Shown: piece after piece, positions 49,201 to 62,450 of the stretch
Layout: every line of letters starts with the position of its first letter
Position numbering within the stretch: the first letter of the stretch is position 1
Source of the DNA: Rutstroemia sp. NJR-2017a BVV2
Lineage: Eukaryota > Ascomycota > Leotiomycetes > Helotiales > Rutstroemiaceae
Direction: 5' to 3'
Assembly (NCBI GenBank): GCA_002946415.1
Contig: NJPS01000016.1
Location: 310,001 to 374,000, forward strand
Length of the DNA: 64,000 bases
Position numbers and translations under genes: made by a program
The notes under the pieces: model-generated
Databases searched by the model: none
What the model was told of the DNA's origin: nothing
Seen by the model: the letters and a program-made list of their open reading frames with translations, nothing else

Positions 49201-49650
49201 GGTATCCGTATCCGTAGTAAGTGGTGGTTTGGTGCGTAGCGGTAGGGTTGTGGAATGGTGTGAGATCGGTCGCTTTGGAGACGAGACGAGTGGAAAGACA
49301 CAGATGCAACGAAGGATCCGCCCTTCTCCTTCTCCTTCCCTTCCCTTCCACGGAGCTGCCTTCCAAGGTTTCTGCTTAGGAAAAGGTAGCGAAAATGAAG
49401 TGAGCATCCATCCACAAAGTAGGGTTAGCTCGCCAGGTCCAGCAAAGACTGGCGCACTGCACTGCGCAGCAATGGGGAAAAGAGGACAGAAAGGCACAAT
49501 CCCTAGACTAGCGCGTGCAAAGCAAAGCATAGGCCAGACCGACAGACCGACCAAAGCAAAGCGACGTGATACTGATACCCGGGCGGGGTGGTGGGTGTAG
49601 CAATAACACACGTAGTAATAAAATACAATTAACAACCAACTGCGGCGTGT

Positions 49651-52600
49651 GAACGATGCACAGGGGTCCAGAAAGAAGGGTCGAACAATAAAATATGAAA
49701 GTGTGATTAAGTTAATTTGAGATCATAACCACAGCCATACCACACAAGTAACCACAACCTTGAGAAAGGGAACAGGCAGGCTGGCATCTCCGGAACAGCT
49801 CACGGATCCGTACCTAGGGACAGAAATCCAGCATAGGGAACGTCCTAAGGGGGCAAAGAGAGGAAACGCTAGGATCGAATTTCAGACCTTTTGGCTGTTT
49901 ACCGATTTTTAATATGGATCATCGAATATGACTTGTGGAAATGGGGGAATGGAATGGAGGTCGAATTGTGCGGCCACGGCTCTGAGACCTTTTGTGTAAG
50001 CTGTGCGTAGATTAGATTCTGTGCGTTCACCTAGCAATTTAATACTTCTTGGCTGTTCGAGGCTTGGATGTTATTGCGGATGTGATCTGTATTTTGCTTC
50101 GCTGGATATTGGCGGCAGCGTTCTTTTGCTTTTCCTTTTCTTTGGCCGATTTGAACATGAGAAGTCGCTCGAGGACGCGTCTCCATCCTTTGCCTCCTAG
50201 CCATCGTTGCCTTCCCGTGTGTTGCGTATGTCTTGCCCTTTTCTTGCTGCCATCGTGTTGGCTTGTTAGCTTGTTCCCTCGCTCTGGCGTGGATCTATCG
50301 AATGAGGTAAAGTCAACCTCAACGTAGATGGCCGTGGCCTGTACCCCTTGGGTGTGGTGTCGGCCTTTCTAACTGAAATGGATTATGACTTACCTAAGGT
50401 TTCCTTTGCCTTTTGCTAACTTAGTTCTTCGTAACTTCCGTGGTTCTACGAGAAACAATGGGTGGGTGCAGTTAGTGATGTGACACAATATCGGCTACAT
50501 CCTCCAAGGACAGTCTAGGTATAATATTCTCTCTGTGCGAAGTATCAGGTTTCATGGCGTTTCGTTATCATTAAAAGAGAGCTTGTGTTACCGATCAGCC
50601 CCCCAGATATCCAACAGCCTGGTGCGATCTAACAAGAAGAGAGAAAGGCGATTGGTTGTGACATCTCTCTGCTTCAGATTAGGAATATACCATGGGTACA
50701 CCAAATAAAGTATCGGTGGTACAAGTAAAATAAAAGGCACTATTATAGATAGGGTAAAGGCCAAAACAGAGGAGGGTAAGCATGCACACTACCTTCACCA
50801 CTGGATGACATTGACAGGGAGCGGGGATTTGTGTTTGCAGCAGTCCCAATTCATCACAAGGTGGTCTAATTGTATCTAGATTCGTAGTGGAGCGCAGCGC
50901 GTGGAACGGTGGTAAGCAGCAGTGCAAACGGAATATGGACGCGCATAGATTTCCAAGCATGGTACGATGAATGGATGGATGTTGAGTTTGAGCAAGTCTT
51001 GCCTGGTCTTGGTATTATTTTTCGTTTTTTTTTCCGCTGAGAAGAGGCCTTGTCCTTCATCGTAGGACCTTAACCGACCAGGATATATTGGCTAATGCTA
51101 TGCTTACGTGCTATGGGCTTAAGTTCTGGATGTATAGAATTCGCAAGCGCCGGTCGTGTGGCTCCTGGTACTGAGATGACAAGGCTTATGATCATTCATC
51201 CTGAGCCTGGTGGCGCAAGAGTACTCCGTATGCAGCAGCATTGACGGCCAGATATCAATGGTGTAGCAGAATGATTGGTGGTATTGCTGATTGCTGAGAC
51301 TTTGTGTGCCTGTGCATAGTAAGGGAGAAAGTGGGAGCACTGAAGAGGGTGTTATGAGGATAGACGTGCGCTAAGGAGTCTAAGGAATGAAATTGAGTGC
51401 AGCCAATATGAATGATAGTCATTGGCTGTCCGCTTCAGAGTATCGTACATCTATCATATCATTACTATAAGCACCCTTTTACTCGTTACATATTCTGGGT
51501 TGCTGGGTGCACACTGTCAAAGCCTTTGCGGTGCGTGCTTGATGATGTTGATATCTGACTCTGGTCAGATTATGTGTCGTTGCGTGTTGGCAAGAAATGG
51601 ACCGACCAGCAGAGATACGAAGCCTTCTCGTACAGCTAACCTTTTTGCCCCCGCATATCCAAAGTACACTTCGTATGTCTGCCAAAACTTACGAACACCG
51701 GTTGGGATCATTGAGACCAGATCAACAACTCGGACCAGACCCGCGAAAAAAAATCTTTTTCCGCTGAGATTGAGGGGATTCACTTCCGGGTTCCAGGCTG
51801 CAGATTTCGGTTCCACCGCTTCTCATCCTCACACATGATGCGGGAATGATGTTGAGATTATTTTGACTCACGATCACGATCACGATCTTTCCCTCTCGCT
51901 CACCTGCCTGAAAAGAAACGCCTAACCAAATGAAATTTAAATCTACGTAAGCAGAGATCCGCCGTCGTCGAGGTGAGCATGCGCGATTCCTACACTACCA
52001 ACCTTATCCCGGAGACAGTCCAATAATGTACAAGGGGGCCACCTATGGATGGCCTGACCTTTCTGTACAGACTCCAGAGTCAATCAGGCTGTGAAGTTGC
52101 TCGCGATGATCATCGGCATTTTCTTCATACATTTGACCCGTGATTTCTGGATCCCTTGTCCGCTGCGACGCTTTGTGGCTGCATCTCAGATTTGTCACAA
52201 ATCTTGCCAGGACTTCGGTCCCTTCATCATTTGTGATCCACACCTTTTCTTCCATCAGCTGGCATTGGCTGCGAATCGCTGAACGGTTTTAATTGCTAGG
52301 TGGCCGTCTCGAGCCAGCGATGTGTGCACTTCGTAGAGCATATTTTGGTTTTCAAGGGGTGAAAACGCAAAACCACTTGTTCCGCACATTCCAGCGGTCT
52401 AAATTGCATCCCACCACAGCCAATCCTGGCTTGGGTATGATTGTATGATTATTGAGCGGGAAACTGACCCATCACAGGAAAGTAGTGATACTCCAAACGC
52501 AAAGCTGCTTCTGGGTTCTAGGTTCTGGGTTCCTTTCGAGCTTAGCCGTTGGGCGATGGTATGAGGGTGGAGATATACACAGGATGAGAACGAAGGCTGC

Positions 52601-53882
52601 TGAGTGCTGATGATGACTCTGATCAGTAATGATCGCGTCCTTCCTGGTGCCTCGCCACCATTTCCCACGAAACTTCATCCGCGAGCCAAGCCGTAGTGTT
52701 CCATTGCAAGCTGGCCGTTTGCCGTCTGCTTTGATAGTGGCTGTAACCTACTTAGCAGAGACTTGTATGGTTCGGTGCCAAACTTCCAGGCCTCTAGATA
52801 ATTTCCACTTTACGCGACTCGTGAACTGTGAGAGAAAGTCGTGATTTATTTGCGGAGCGCGTACGACGTAGTAAGATGTATCGATTTAGAAAAAGGTGGG
52901 GAAGTTGGCTGTAGAGGAGAGGGGCAATGATCGATTGTTGGGCCAAGCCAGCTGTATTTTGGCCTCCTTGATGAAGCCGAGTCGAATTGCCCCCCCTTTC
53001 ATCCGCGTTGCTAAGTATTCCTTAGCATAACCTCCGTGTGTTTGACCGTGAAGGGCCATCTATTCTATTACTGTAGTATGCCTGTTACAGATCATCATTT
53101 TACTTTTAGAACAGTAAATCGTCCGTCTACCATTTCACGTAATTCGTCCTTGCTTTGCGCCTGACGCCAGAATTAGAGTCAATACTTAGAAGCAGCTCCA
53201 AAATATGAGGTTGGATGGATCCATATTTCACAAGCCGAAGGTCATTTGAAGATCAAACCAACATACGAAAGAGTACCATAACATACGAAGGTATGAGCAC
53301 ATCATTTCTCGACCCGCGTTTCCTCTACTTCCTGCATTGACATCCTACATGCCGTATGCGGATTGTATGAGGGGCGTGATGCATGAACAATGAACATACC
53401 CTGGGTTAGCACCGTTGATGGATGATGTCTGAATAGTTGGTATTGGAAAAGGGTTGGTTTGGTTGAACAGAGCCGGAACGTATGGACAAACTGTCCCGCT
53501 GCCACCGCACTACATCCCCAACTATTCCCTTGCCGGTCGGCGTGGTGTCTATATTGCAGCGGGGGCGGAAATGGTGGCTGCGATTAAGAGTAATGTCATG
53601 TCATTTGTTCTACCATCTTTTATGCTTCGTGTAGGTGTGTCGTGTGTATGTGTCGCCATCACACATCTGAGTCAGAATGCTTCGTACGGAGATAGAGTAG
53701 CCATTCTGGTTCTGCTTGGCTGCTCCTAGAGCCTAGAGGAGTTGGAAGTGAAAGGGCCAGGGCGACGCATGTTTCCGTCTAGCTAACAATCGCTGTGCTC
53801 CTACGTATCCATCTGGTCCAGGTATCGCACCGCTGCCTCATCTTGCCTGCGTCTTAAACGGTAAATATGCTCGCTTTGCAAA
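49651..53882. other. Long gene-poor stretch
   Basis: About 4.2 kb with no supportable gene. Frames of 60-140 codons exist on both strands but show no start context, domain, signal peptide or splice continuity. A small (TCACGA)3 repeat lies at 51868-51887. Confidence 0.35.
51868..51887. repeat. (TCACGA)3 repeat
   Basis: Three hexamer copies and a partial fourth in intergenic DNA. Confidence 0.85.
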
Positions 53883-54236
53883 TTAGTTCCGACTTGGTCT
53901 TGTTGCTCTACGAAGGCACATGTCCGCGCGTGCCGTTTTCTCGGAACACCCACTGTACGAAGATAGGAGGCCAGCAGGAATAGATGATTTGATCGTCAAA
54001 GAATCACAGTCTAGTGCTCCACCATTTCGCGTTACAGGCTTACAGCTCATGCGACCCTCAAGCCTTTCTTCTTTTTTTCCTGGTGGTGGGGGAAACCAAC
54101 CCTGAGCAGTCATTAATCGACTCTTTTCAGGTTTCCGGCTGCGGCGCAGCCTTTCCAAGCCATCCTTGTCTAGCACGACTTGGAGTCTGATTGGAGCAAA
54201 TGCACGATGCGGTTCTATCACTTTCACCGCCTCCAT
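53883..54236 (-). CDS. Possible small basic hypothetical protein (117 aa)
   Basis: Not recognised. A frame of 117 codons opens on an ATG that is directly preceded, on the coding strand, by a strongly pyrimidine-rich tract (54256-54300), the typical leader of fungal genes. The protein is basic, with a repeated Arg-rich segment (ERLRRSRKPEKSR), and has no signal peptide or membrane segment. It may instead be the first exon of a spliced gene: a GGTTGG donor-like site follows residue 45 or so. It could equally be chance; only the leader speaks for it. Confidence 0.22.
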   Translation of the reverse strand: MEAVKVIEPHRAFAPIRLQVVLDKDGLERLRRSRKPEKSRLMTAQGWFPPPPGKKEERLEGRMSCKPVTRNGGALDCDSLTIKSSIPAGLLSSYSGCSEKTARADMCLRRATRPSRN

Positions 54237-54255
54237 TCTAGAAAGAGGTTATCTG

Positions 54256-54300
54256 AGGGAGGGGAGGGGGGAGGGAGGACGGAGGACGGAGGAGGAGGGA
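54256..54300. repeat. G/A-rich tract with GGAGGAC units
   Basis: Almost pure purine run on the plus strand, containing two GGAGGAC copies. Confidence 0.85.
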
Positions 54301-54930
54301 TTTCGAAGGATTTTGCCGGACCGTACGGAGTATTAACCTAGGAACGAGCGTGACGCGCTCCCTACTCTCGCACTCACAGTCTCACGCATTGAATGGATCT
54401 GGTGAGAACGGTCAAACTCTTGTTTGAGATAGGCTATTGCCAAAATTGCCAGCCCATCGCAACCTAGCTAATTTGACGCTCCTCTAACGCATCGTATGAT
54501 GCTATCACCAAATATTGATGTTTGATGCGAGCGAAGCTTTTCTTAACCCTGAGGTCAGGCAGATAACTAAATTGGCAGAAAAGATCGTCTAGGTCAAGGT
54601 CAGCCTTGGAAATTCCAACGCTTTACGGAGGTACAACTTGGAAGTATCTCAACTAGTGCATCATCTATTGATTTCTATGGTGCCCGAATGGCAAGATTTT
54701 CTTCTTCCTGTTGCCTCGGCCAAGGATCTTCATTCTCATCACGGGCGAGAAATTTATTATACATCCAGGTTCGTACGTTTCGTAGACTCACCACGGAGCT
54801 TCGGCCCAACCAAAGTGCTACCGTTTTACTTTACACCGATGTCTGGTTTTCGCTGGGGGCAATGATCTTAGGGCTCCCTCGACGTATCACGACCGTGATG
54901 ATACGAGAAACAACTCGTCATCTCCACTAG

Positions 54931-54954
54931 TAGGCACGTAGGCACGTAGGCACG
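54931..54954. repeat. (TAGGCACG)3 repeat
   Basis: Three perfect copies of an 8-nt unit. Confidence 0.92.
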
Positions 54955-57778
54955 GTAGACACAGAGGGCAGCAAGCAAAAGGGCCAGATCTTCCGGAAAG
55001 AGGATGCATGATACAACAAACACCGCCTGGGAAGATGCCGACTAGATCAAAAGCAAGGCCAGTACAAGACTACAAGTACGATGGTATGGGTTTTATGGCT
55101 CACTGCAGATGCAATCATTTCTCTGGACCACAAGCGCCGTTCGTGTTTTCCGCTCCTACCTAGCTGTCTACGTAGCTTGAGTTGTCTAGCGTGGGGAGAG
55201 TGGGATTCCGTTATTGCTGTGCCTGTATAGCATCCTTTCTGGAGACTTGTCCAGGATAATATAACCTTTCTCTCGTGATAGCTGGACGTTTCGGCTTCGG
55301 CTTCTTGTGCCTTGTATGCTCAGCTTGGAAAATGTGCTCAGGTGGGAGTGAACTCAGTGAAGTGGACGAAACATGGAGCAAAACAAAATCTAAAGTGCAT
55401 ATTACCTTGTCTGGTCAAATGGCTCACGAAGTGATCAATTCGTCGACCTATCTATCTATCTCACACCATAGGCCTGCAAGTGTGCAACACTATCAATGGA
55501 GTTACTACTGCTAACGGAACGATTATTGGCACATCGAAATACAACTTCACCTATCGGTACCTCGGATCTTCACAAGTCTCATAGCCCCTTATGTCCAAGT
55601 TACGCCGTTCTCACCATCGTGAAGGTCCCTCGGCAGTGTTTCTCGCATTCAACAAAATCAATCACTACTACAACATACTTTCTGGCGGTGGGTACCACCT
55701 TTGTACAGCCCGTACCAATAGGATCCGTGGGACACTCACCATTTTCCAGCATGGAAACGCTTCCCAATATCGAATATCGAATGCTGGAGCAGGCTGAGCA
55801 ACGCCGTCCAGAGAAGAAAAGACTTTGAACTCACTCCGACATCACATCATGCACTCTGCGGTCCGGCAAAATTCCACGGCATGACATTTCAATCTCGATA
55901 TCTGAGACTTGTTTCCATGGTTCTGAGGCTACCTAGGTAGCAGCCAGTCCATTTGTTATAACATCTTGTGTGGCTGTACTGTATTGTCATGCCCACGTAA
56001 TATCGTAGAGATCCAAATTGCAGAACTAGGCGATCTGCTCGGTCAGCTTGTTCGACGTCGTATGCAGAGATGCTTGTTCTATGGTTTGAAGTCTCAGCAG
56101 CAAGAGAAAAAAAGCGACAAGTCATTCGTGTGCTTTCCCGGCTGTACTTGCTTTTTACCTACTAACCAACTTTTGTCCCTCGGGGTTACACCACAACTAC
56201 CTGTCATGCTACTCTTAAAGCCCCCCCTCACCGAGCAACACGGTAAACAAATTTCCATCCCGTCTCCGGCTGCTGAAACCTTCCAAGGGCATCCAAGAAA
56301 CCCAATCTACTTTCACAGGTCATATGCAAGCAGGCTATCATTGACCGAAGCTGGCTGATCGTTAGGATGACAATGGGAACTCGGTAAAGGAAGGAAGGAA
56401 TACAAGCCTGCCCGGTAGGTTCACCAGGTCCTCCGGTATGAAAGACCCCCATGTCGCTATTGCATCTCCAATGCAGACGGCCGCACATCCAACATCAGGT
56501 AGCATCTTGAAAACTGGATCCGCTCATCAACGAGACTTATCAGCAATTTAAGCTCGAAATTATTCAGTCAAACTCATCTCTGCCAACCATCAACGCCAAT
56601 GCGCTTTCGGACCATTTCGACTCGAACCCCATGTTGCACACTGATCATCTCCTAATTCCTTTCGATCTTAACCGGCGGCTGCCTCGCCAGGGTGGAATTT
56701 GCAAGTGATAATCTTCCACCTTACAACTTCCATATTCACGACCAGCGATCAGGGCAATTGTCTCAAATGAAGGGCAGGCTATGAGTCTTACTATCACCTC
56801 AACACTACGAACACATCATCAGGAGTCATCAGATGCGTGCATGCCAGGAAGCCTTCTTGAACCTCGGATTCTTCGTGAAAGCCTCCAACGTCGCCCTCAG
56901 TACCACACAGCCTTGTGCAGTCTTTTGATGATGGAAAGGGAATGAAGCAACACCCGGCAAGCCAGACATTCATTTGATGCCAAACAGCATACACCCGTCT
57001 TACCCATTGTACAGTGCAAGCCTCCCGAAACTCGACATGAAGACCTTGTGGCTCAGATGTTGAGTTTGCCATTATCACTTATGCGCAGTCATGTCTGAAC
57101 CCAGTGGCCACCTAGACAACCGGTGCTGGACCCTTCATCTTATCTCCTCGACGTCCTGGTTCCAACAACTTTGTAATCCTGCTGTAATGAACATGCTCAT
57201 GTGAAATGGCTTGATGTTACATCCTACCACCATCATTCCGATTTATGATGCATGGCAAAAAGTCTGCGTCTTCTCCCTTTCCATTTCAGGTGGCGACGAC
57301 ATGTTAGCTAGTTACATTCCAAAATCTATCGATATCGAATTCTCGTGTTAGCAACTGATATTGACATGTGACTCTCCCGGATGAACTACTTAGTGCCTGA
57401 GGTTTAGATAATTATGAATCTATTTTTACATGTACGAAAAAGTGGTTTCGCCGCCAACGCCAGGGATATACGAGATTCCAAGACTATCGATCCTAATTGG
57501 TGCAATCCCTTACCCAAGCAGGAACGACTCACCCTCATTCACAACCACCGCATTTCATCAAAACACTATCCCAGAGCATCGCAAACACTCGCTATCACGA
57601 TCGCTATCCACAATATCGCTAAAAAAATTCCATCCATACACTCGCTGCAGTATTTACTCGGAAACGTGAAAAAATTCCCATCTTTTAGCCCGCGGGCATT
57701 CCTCGCGCCCGCATAACATCCAGATCTCCAACCCCCTCAAATATCTCTATCTCGCACTCACGACGACGATCCGCCACG

Positions 57779-58946
57779 ATGGGTTTCGGCGACTTCTACT
57801 CGATTTGCGAACAAGCAGCGGTTCCTCTCTGCGCCGAGGTGGGGAAGATCTCGACGATTGAGGGGAGCCATGGCATCGAGGCCAATTGCTATGCGCGGAA
57901 TATCGAGCTCGCCAACACGATTATCTTCCAGGGTGCGACGAGCTTCGTGCATATTATTGCGCTGTTAATGACGGTTATTATGATTTTGCATGTGAGGAGC
58001 AAATTCACGGCTGTTGGTATGTGCTGTGCCTGCCCGAGTGGAGATCTTGGTTGGAGATAAGATGGGGATGGAGATGGATGGGAATTTGCGTTATGGATAG
58101 ATACTAATGGGATGATGATACAGGCCGGAAAGAAATCACGACTTTCTTTTATATATACATGCTTCTGACATTCATATCTCTGCTCCTCGACTCCGGTGTC
58201 ATTCCACCAGGAACAGGACCCTATCCATACTTCTCTGCGATTCAAAATGGTCTTACGTCTGCGCTCACAGTTTGTCTGCTCATCAATGGATTCGTCGGGT
58301 TCCAATTATACGAAGACGGCACTCCCATCTCTGTCTGGATGCTCCGCTGTATCAGCTTGGCCATGTTCGCTGTCACCTTCCTCGTGTCGCTCGCGACGTA
58401 TTTCTCTTGGGCTGGACTGGGCCCCGCGTCTACCATTGGCCTGTTCATCGTGCTCTACCTTATCTCAGCCATCGAGTTGGCTATCTATGGTATCATGCAA
58501 GTGATTCTTGTCGTCAACACATTGCAGGACCGTTGGCCGTTGGGTGAACTTGCTTTTGCTGCGTTCTTCTTCATCGCCGGACAAGTCCTCCTATATGCTT
58601 TCAGCGAGAAGATCTGCAACGGTATCCAACATTATTTGGATGGGTTGTTCTTTGCTACTATTACGAACTTGCTTGCTGTTATGATGATCTACAAGGTTTG
58701 TACTCCCTCGTTATTATTTTATCCATGACATCGCTTGCTGTTCACCACTAACGTGATCCATAGTACTGGGATTCTATCACCAAAGAAGACCTCGAGTTCT
58801 CCGTCGGCGTCAAGCAAAACAACTGGGAAGTCAAAGAACTCCTCCCCGAAGACGACCGAAGAAATACGGTTTACCAAGACATGGATTACACGGATAGTCC
58901 GAACATGCGCCCCAGGAATTCGAATTACGGAGGCTTTAACTACTAG
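57779..58946 (+). CDS. chs7: Chitin synthase export chaperone Chs7 (330 aa, 3 exons)
   Basis: Endoplasmic-reticulum membrane protein that lets chitin synthase (Chs3 class) fold and leave the ER. Exons 57779-58016, 58124-58695 and 58764-58946 join to 331 codons including stop. The N-terminus [22 protein letters not shown] with a downstream conserved Cys matches the family, and about seven hydrophobic segments follow between residues 45 and 270. The C-terminal cytosolic part begins with [15 protein letters not shown] after the third exon boundary and carries the conserved NNWEVKELL motif. It ends in an acidic, Asn/Tyr-rich tail (SNYGGFNY). Length and topology are normal for filamentous fungi. 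No chitin synthase gene is in this window. Confidence 0.95.
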
Positions 58947-60089
58947 ATTTTTGAAGGCCGAGAGGCAGTTTAGTGGTGATTAGGGGAGGAAGTTGGTAAT
59001 GGAGGAAGATCAGATCAGGATAGGATAAGACAAGATAGCACGAGACGCAACAATAGACGACCTTGACTGTGATTTTGCATAGCGAAGCAAAATACGGCTT
59101 GATATTCAAATGAAAGAAAGGAAAAGGTGATGATTGGATTTGGTTTGGATTGGTTTGCATGGGCGTTTACGAGGGGGTTTTGTTCACTTGGGGACTTTTT
59201 CATGTATGAATTCATGGGGATCCCTCTTTTTTGTAGATAACTCAAAATGTGTCTTTGGATGATACGGGGATGGTTGGGGGAGAGAGAGGGGTGTGTGCGG
59301 GAGAGGGGCACTACTTTCGATGGTGAATGGTTGAGATGGGGACGAGGGACGAGGGACGAAAAGATAGATACCAAGGCGAGCGGGGAAGCGTTCAGGGTGG
59401 AAGAAAGGCGAAAGGGGAGAGGGGAATCAAAATACCAATAATTAACTATCGTTGTTCTGTTCGAGTACCTTCTGTCCTGTCTGTCCTCTTCATATAATAC
59501 TTGCTAGCCTCTGGTGTAATGAGTTGATTTGATTTGATGTGATGTATACCTGCCTGGTTCTGCGGCTTGATTAGTGAGACTTTGTTAGTGAAACTTGACT
59601 TTCTCATGTTGATGGGTGATGGTGAGAGAGAAGAGGAGAGAGAGGGGGGGAGAGAGAGAAGGGGAGAGAGAGAGAAGGGCGGAGAGAGAGAAGGGGGGAG
59701 AGAGAGAGGAGAGAGAGAGAGGCTCTGGGACGGTGTCTTCTTATTAGCACACACTGACCGTGTGTGGATGAACCGTTCGCTAAATCGGCGAGTTGATGAA
59801 TAGTCATAGTTCTCATTTTGTCTCTTGTGATTACAAACAACTATTCCATGTCTATCTTCATTTGTTGATAGAATCGAAATGCATATTTACATGCATGCAT
59901 AGGTACAATACAATACAGCCCAACTAACCCATAATCGCATCACCGTCGTCTTGATATATCCCAACAGACGTGCGTTGAGAAAGACCAGAGGGATATCAAA
60001 CCAGACCCCGCCCAAACTGATATCAATATGAATAAAGCAAAGTTCCGGACCAACAGCTCATAACCTATAGACAACCTACAATCTACAAC
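58947..60089. other. Intergenic between convergent genes, with GA-rich repeat
   Basis: 3' flanks of chs7 (+) and the GMC oxidoreductase (-). No gene seen. It contains the purine tract at 59622-59722. Confidence 0.5.
59622..59722. repeat. (GA)n/(GAGG)n purine tract
   Basis: About 100 nt of nearly uninterrupted G/A sequence built from GAGA and GGGG runs. Frames through it on either strand encode only low-complexity peptide. Confidence 0.92.
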
Positions 60090-61804
60090 CTACAGTCTAG
60101 GTTCCACCATGCCCCTCCACCCCGCCTCCATAGCAATCATTTCCGCCGCCCTCTCGCCAATCGCCAAAACCGTCAACATCGGATTAATCGTCGTCATAGT
60201 GGGGAACACGCCCGCATCAGCGACTCTCACGCCCTTCAAGCCCCTGACTCTCAACTTCTCATCGCACACGGCCATGCGATCCTTATCGCTGCCCATCTTA
60301 GTCGTGCCCGCAGGATGATACACGGTATGCGCGACTTTCCTGCCGTACTCGGACAGCTGCTCGTCGGTGGTGACGTCGGGGCCGGGGGCGACTTCGCGCT
60401 TGAGCCAGTGCTTGAAGGGAGCTTGGTTGGCGATTTGGCGCGCGGCTTTGAGTCCCGCGACGATGGTGGCGGCGTCGTAGCCCTCGGGGTCAGTAAAGTA
60501 GCGGAAGTCGAGGGCGGGCTTGACGGCGGGGTCGGAGGAGGTTAGGTAAATGCGGCCTCGGGAACGGGGACGCGGGATATTGGGGGTCATGCAGAAGGCG
60601 TTGAGGGGAGCGTCGTAGCCGAGACGAGCGGTGTTGAGACAGAAGGGGATTTGATAGCAGTGCATCATGATGTCTGCGATGGTGCCGTCGGGGAGACCGG
60701 CTGGGTTGAGTTCGGGGTGGGTGTGGGATTTGGCGGCGTTGGGGAGTTCGCGACGGAGGAAGATTCCAGCGTCACTGTCCATGGTTGTTTGAGGTGGGAC
60801 GGGAGTATTGAGTTCCCACATTATGATAGATTCGGGATGGTCGATTAAATTTTCTCCTACACCAGGAAGGTCGTGTTTCACGGGAATCTTGAGGTCTTCT
60901 AGCTGCTGAGCCGGTCCAACTCCAGAAAGGAGCATAAGTCGGCAGGTATCGACTGCGCCTGCGCAGAGGATAGTTTCGGTTTTAGGGGAAATGGTGAGCT
61001 TCTCGCCAGACTTCAGCGTCACGTTTACGCCCTTGACGGTCTTGCTAGAGTCAATGTTGAGCTTGCTAACCCAGGCATTAGTGAGGATGGTCAAGTTTGG
61101 ACGTTTCTCGGTGCCACGGAGAATTGGGTGAATGTAAGCTACAGATGCAGAGCTTCGTCGTCCATCATCCGGGTTGTAGGATACTGAGAAGAAGCCAACT
61201 CCTTGTTCGAGAGCTCCCTTTTCGCGGATCTCGTGGTTGAAGTCATGGATGATAGGGATGTCCATAGCAGTCGAACAGGCTTGAATCCAGTCCTTGCAAA
61301 TCTGATTTCGGTGGCGAGGGTGGACTGGGTTGATTTGGTTGCGGAGGTTGTCAATGAGACGCATCATAGTCTTGAACCCCCATCCTTTGCATCCTAAGCT
61401 CTCCCAGATTTGGCAATCATACTCAAATGGTCTGAATGAAATGAGAGTGTTGTGAGATGAACAACCTCCCAGAACTTTGGCACGTGAGTGTCTAATGTAT
61501 GAGTTTCCTATTCTACATTAGCATTTCGTTTGCACATTCTTCCGCATTGATAATGCTCACCATTTGGTTGCTCTGTAGTTCCATAGTCGTAATCTAGCTC
61601 TCCTCCCAGTAGTCTAAGCCAGTCTTTGAGTTTCAGAACTTTGTCGTCGTTGAAATCACTTGGTCCGCCTTCGATCATGAGAATCTTTTTGTTTGGCAGA
61701 TACTCTGAGAGTCTGCTTGCAATCACACATCCTGCAGTTCCACCTCCGACAATGACATAGTCAAAGTCGTTGACTTGAGAGGAGGAGAGGAGGTCGGTAG
61801 TCAT
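60090..61804 (-). CDS. GMC oxidoreductase, probable choline oxidase (553 aa, 2 exons)
   Basis: FAD-dependent alcohol oxidase. Fungal proteins of this pattern oxidise choline to betaine aldehyde, producing hydrogen peroxide. Exon 1 is 61804-61561 and exon 2 is 61507-60090; the 53-nt intron splits a Gly codon and restores TTEQPNGNSYIRHSRAKVLGG. The dinucleotide fold is FDYVIVGGGTAGCVIASRL (about residues 14-32) with EGG at the end of the second strand. GMC signature 1 is at HSRAKVLGGCSSHN and signature 2 at GAVDTCRLMLLSGVGP. The C-terminal active-site block has VYHPAGTTKMG (catalytic His) and DAGVFPTMTTINPMLTVLAIGERAA (the second His/Asn position is Asn). The protein ends in PRL, which resembles a weak type 1 peroxisomal signal and would suit a peroxide-forming enzyme. 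An aldehyde dehydrogenase starts divergently 1.9 kb away, which supports the choline assignment. Other GMC substrates are not excluded. Confidence 0.88.
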
Positions 61805-62416
61805 GTTGAGTTCTTACTACAGGGAAGCTGTGACTTATTTAGATGGATTGTATCCAGAGGGAAAATGGGATGGTATTCCACGGAAATAGAAGCCAAAAGA
61901 AGTGGTAAATATATTTGTAATTTGAAGACTGAGAAAGGAAAGGTGCTCAGGTGATCTGTAGTGAAGCAATGATATCCCGGTCAAGGAGGGGCTGGAGTAA
62001 GTGGGTTCGGAACCCAAGTGTAAGGCGGTATGTATGGAGTATGCAGATGAGTAGTACGATCGAGAGGGTCCTTCCTGGGTGAATGGAGTAAAAAGTGATA
62101 CTTCTCCTCCGTATGTGGTAATTATAAATGCAGTGAGCGTTTGATGTTCTCTTGGAAAATTGCTTGTTCCTGAAGATTGAAATGACGGTGAGGGGACGAA
62201 TCCGCTTGACTTTATCTTAGGAAATTGAGCACGAGGGCAATGCAAGAGCAATGCGAGAGAAGTACAAGAGCAATACTGGAGAAAGCGAAAAGAGAAAGAA
62301 AAATAGGAAAATTTCTAGCCCTATGAGCTAAGAAAGTAAAAATTTGAAGGTTAGCTAAGGTTTGGGAGACGGATGTTTGATGCTTGATGTTTGGTGTTTG
62401 GGTTTGATGCCTTGGT

Positions 62417-62450
62417 CATCATCCATCATCCATCATCCATGGATCCATGG
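62417..62450. repeat. (CATCATC)n repeat with palindromic end
   Basis: Three CATCATC-type 7-nt units ending in the palindrome CCATGGATCCATGG, inside the divergent promoter region. Confidence 0.85.

Larger units (their letters stand above)
47524..49650. other. Cyclin upstream region, dense in simple repeats
   Basis: No gene supported. The plus strand is purine-rich, so the cyclin coding strand is pyrimidine-rich, as expected for a long fungal leader and promoter. Tandem repeats occur at 48451-48480, 48781-48873, 49031-49131 and 49131-49200. Long overlapping frames on both strands here are products of the repeats. Confidence 0.5.
54237..57778. other. Gene-poor stretch upstream of chs7
   Basis: About 3.5 kb. 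Simple repeats lie at 54256-54300 and 54931-54954. A short exon-like frame with two N-glycosylation sequons near 55475-55582 could be the remnant of a small secreted protein. The last 300 bases should be the chs7 promoter and leader. No complete gene seen. Confidence 0.35.

Noticed and set aside
49053..49635. Long overlapping frames on both strands
   Set aside because: They are produced by the tandem repeats at 49031-49200, which lack stop codons in several frames.
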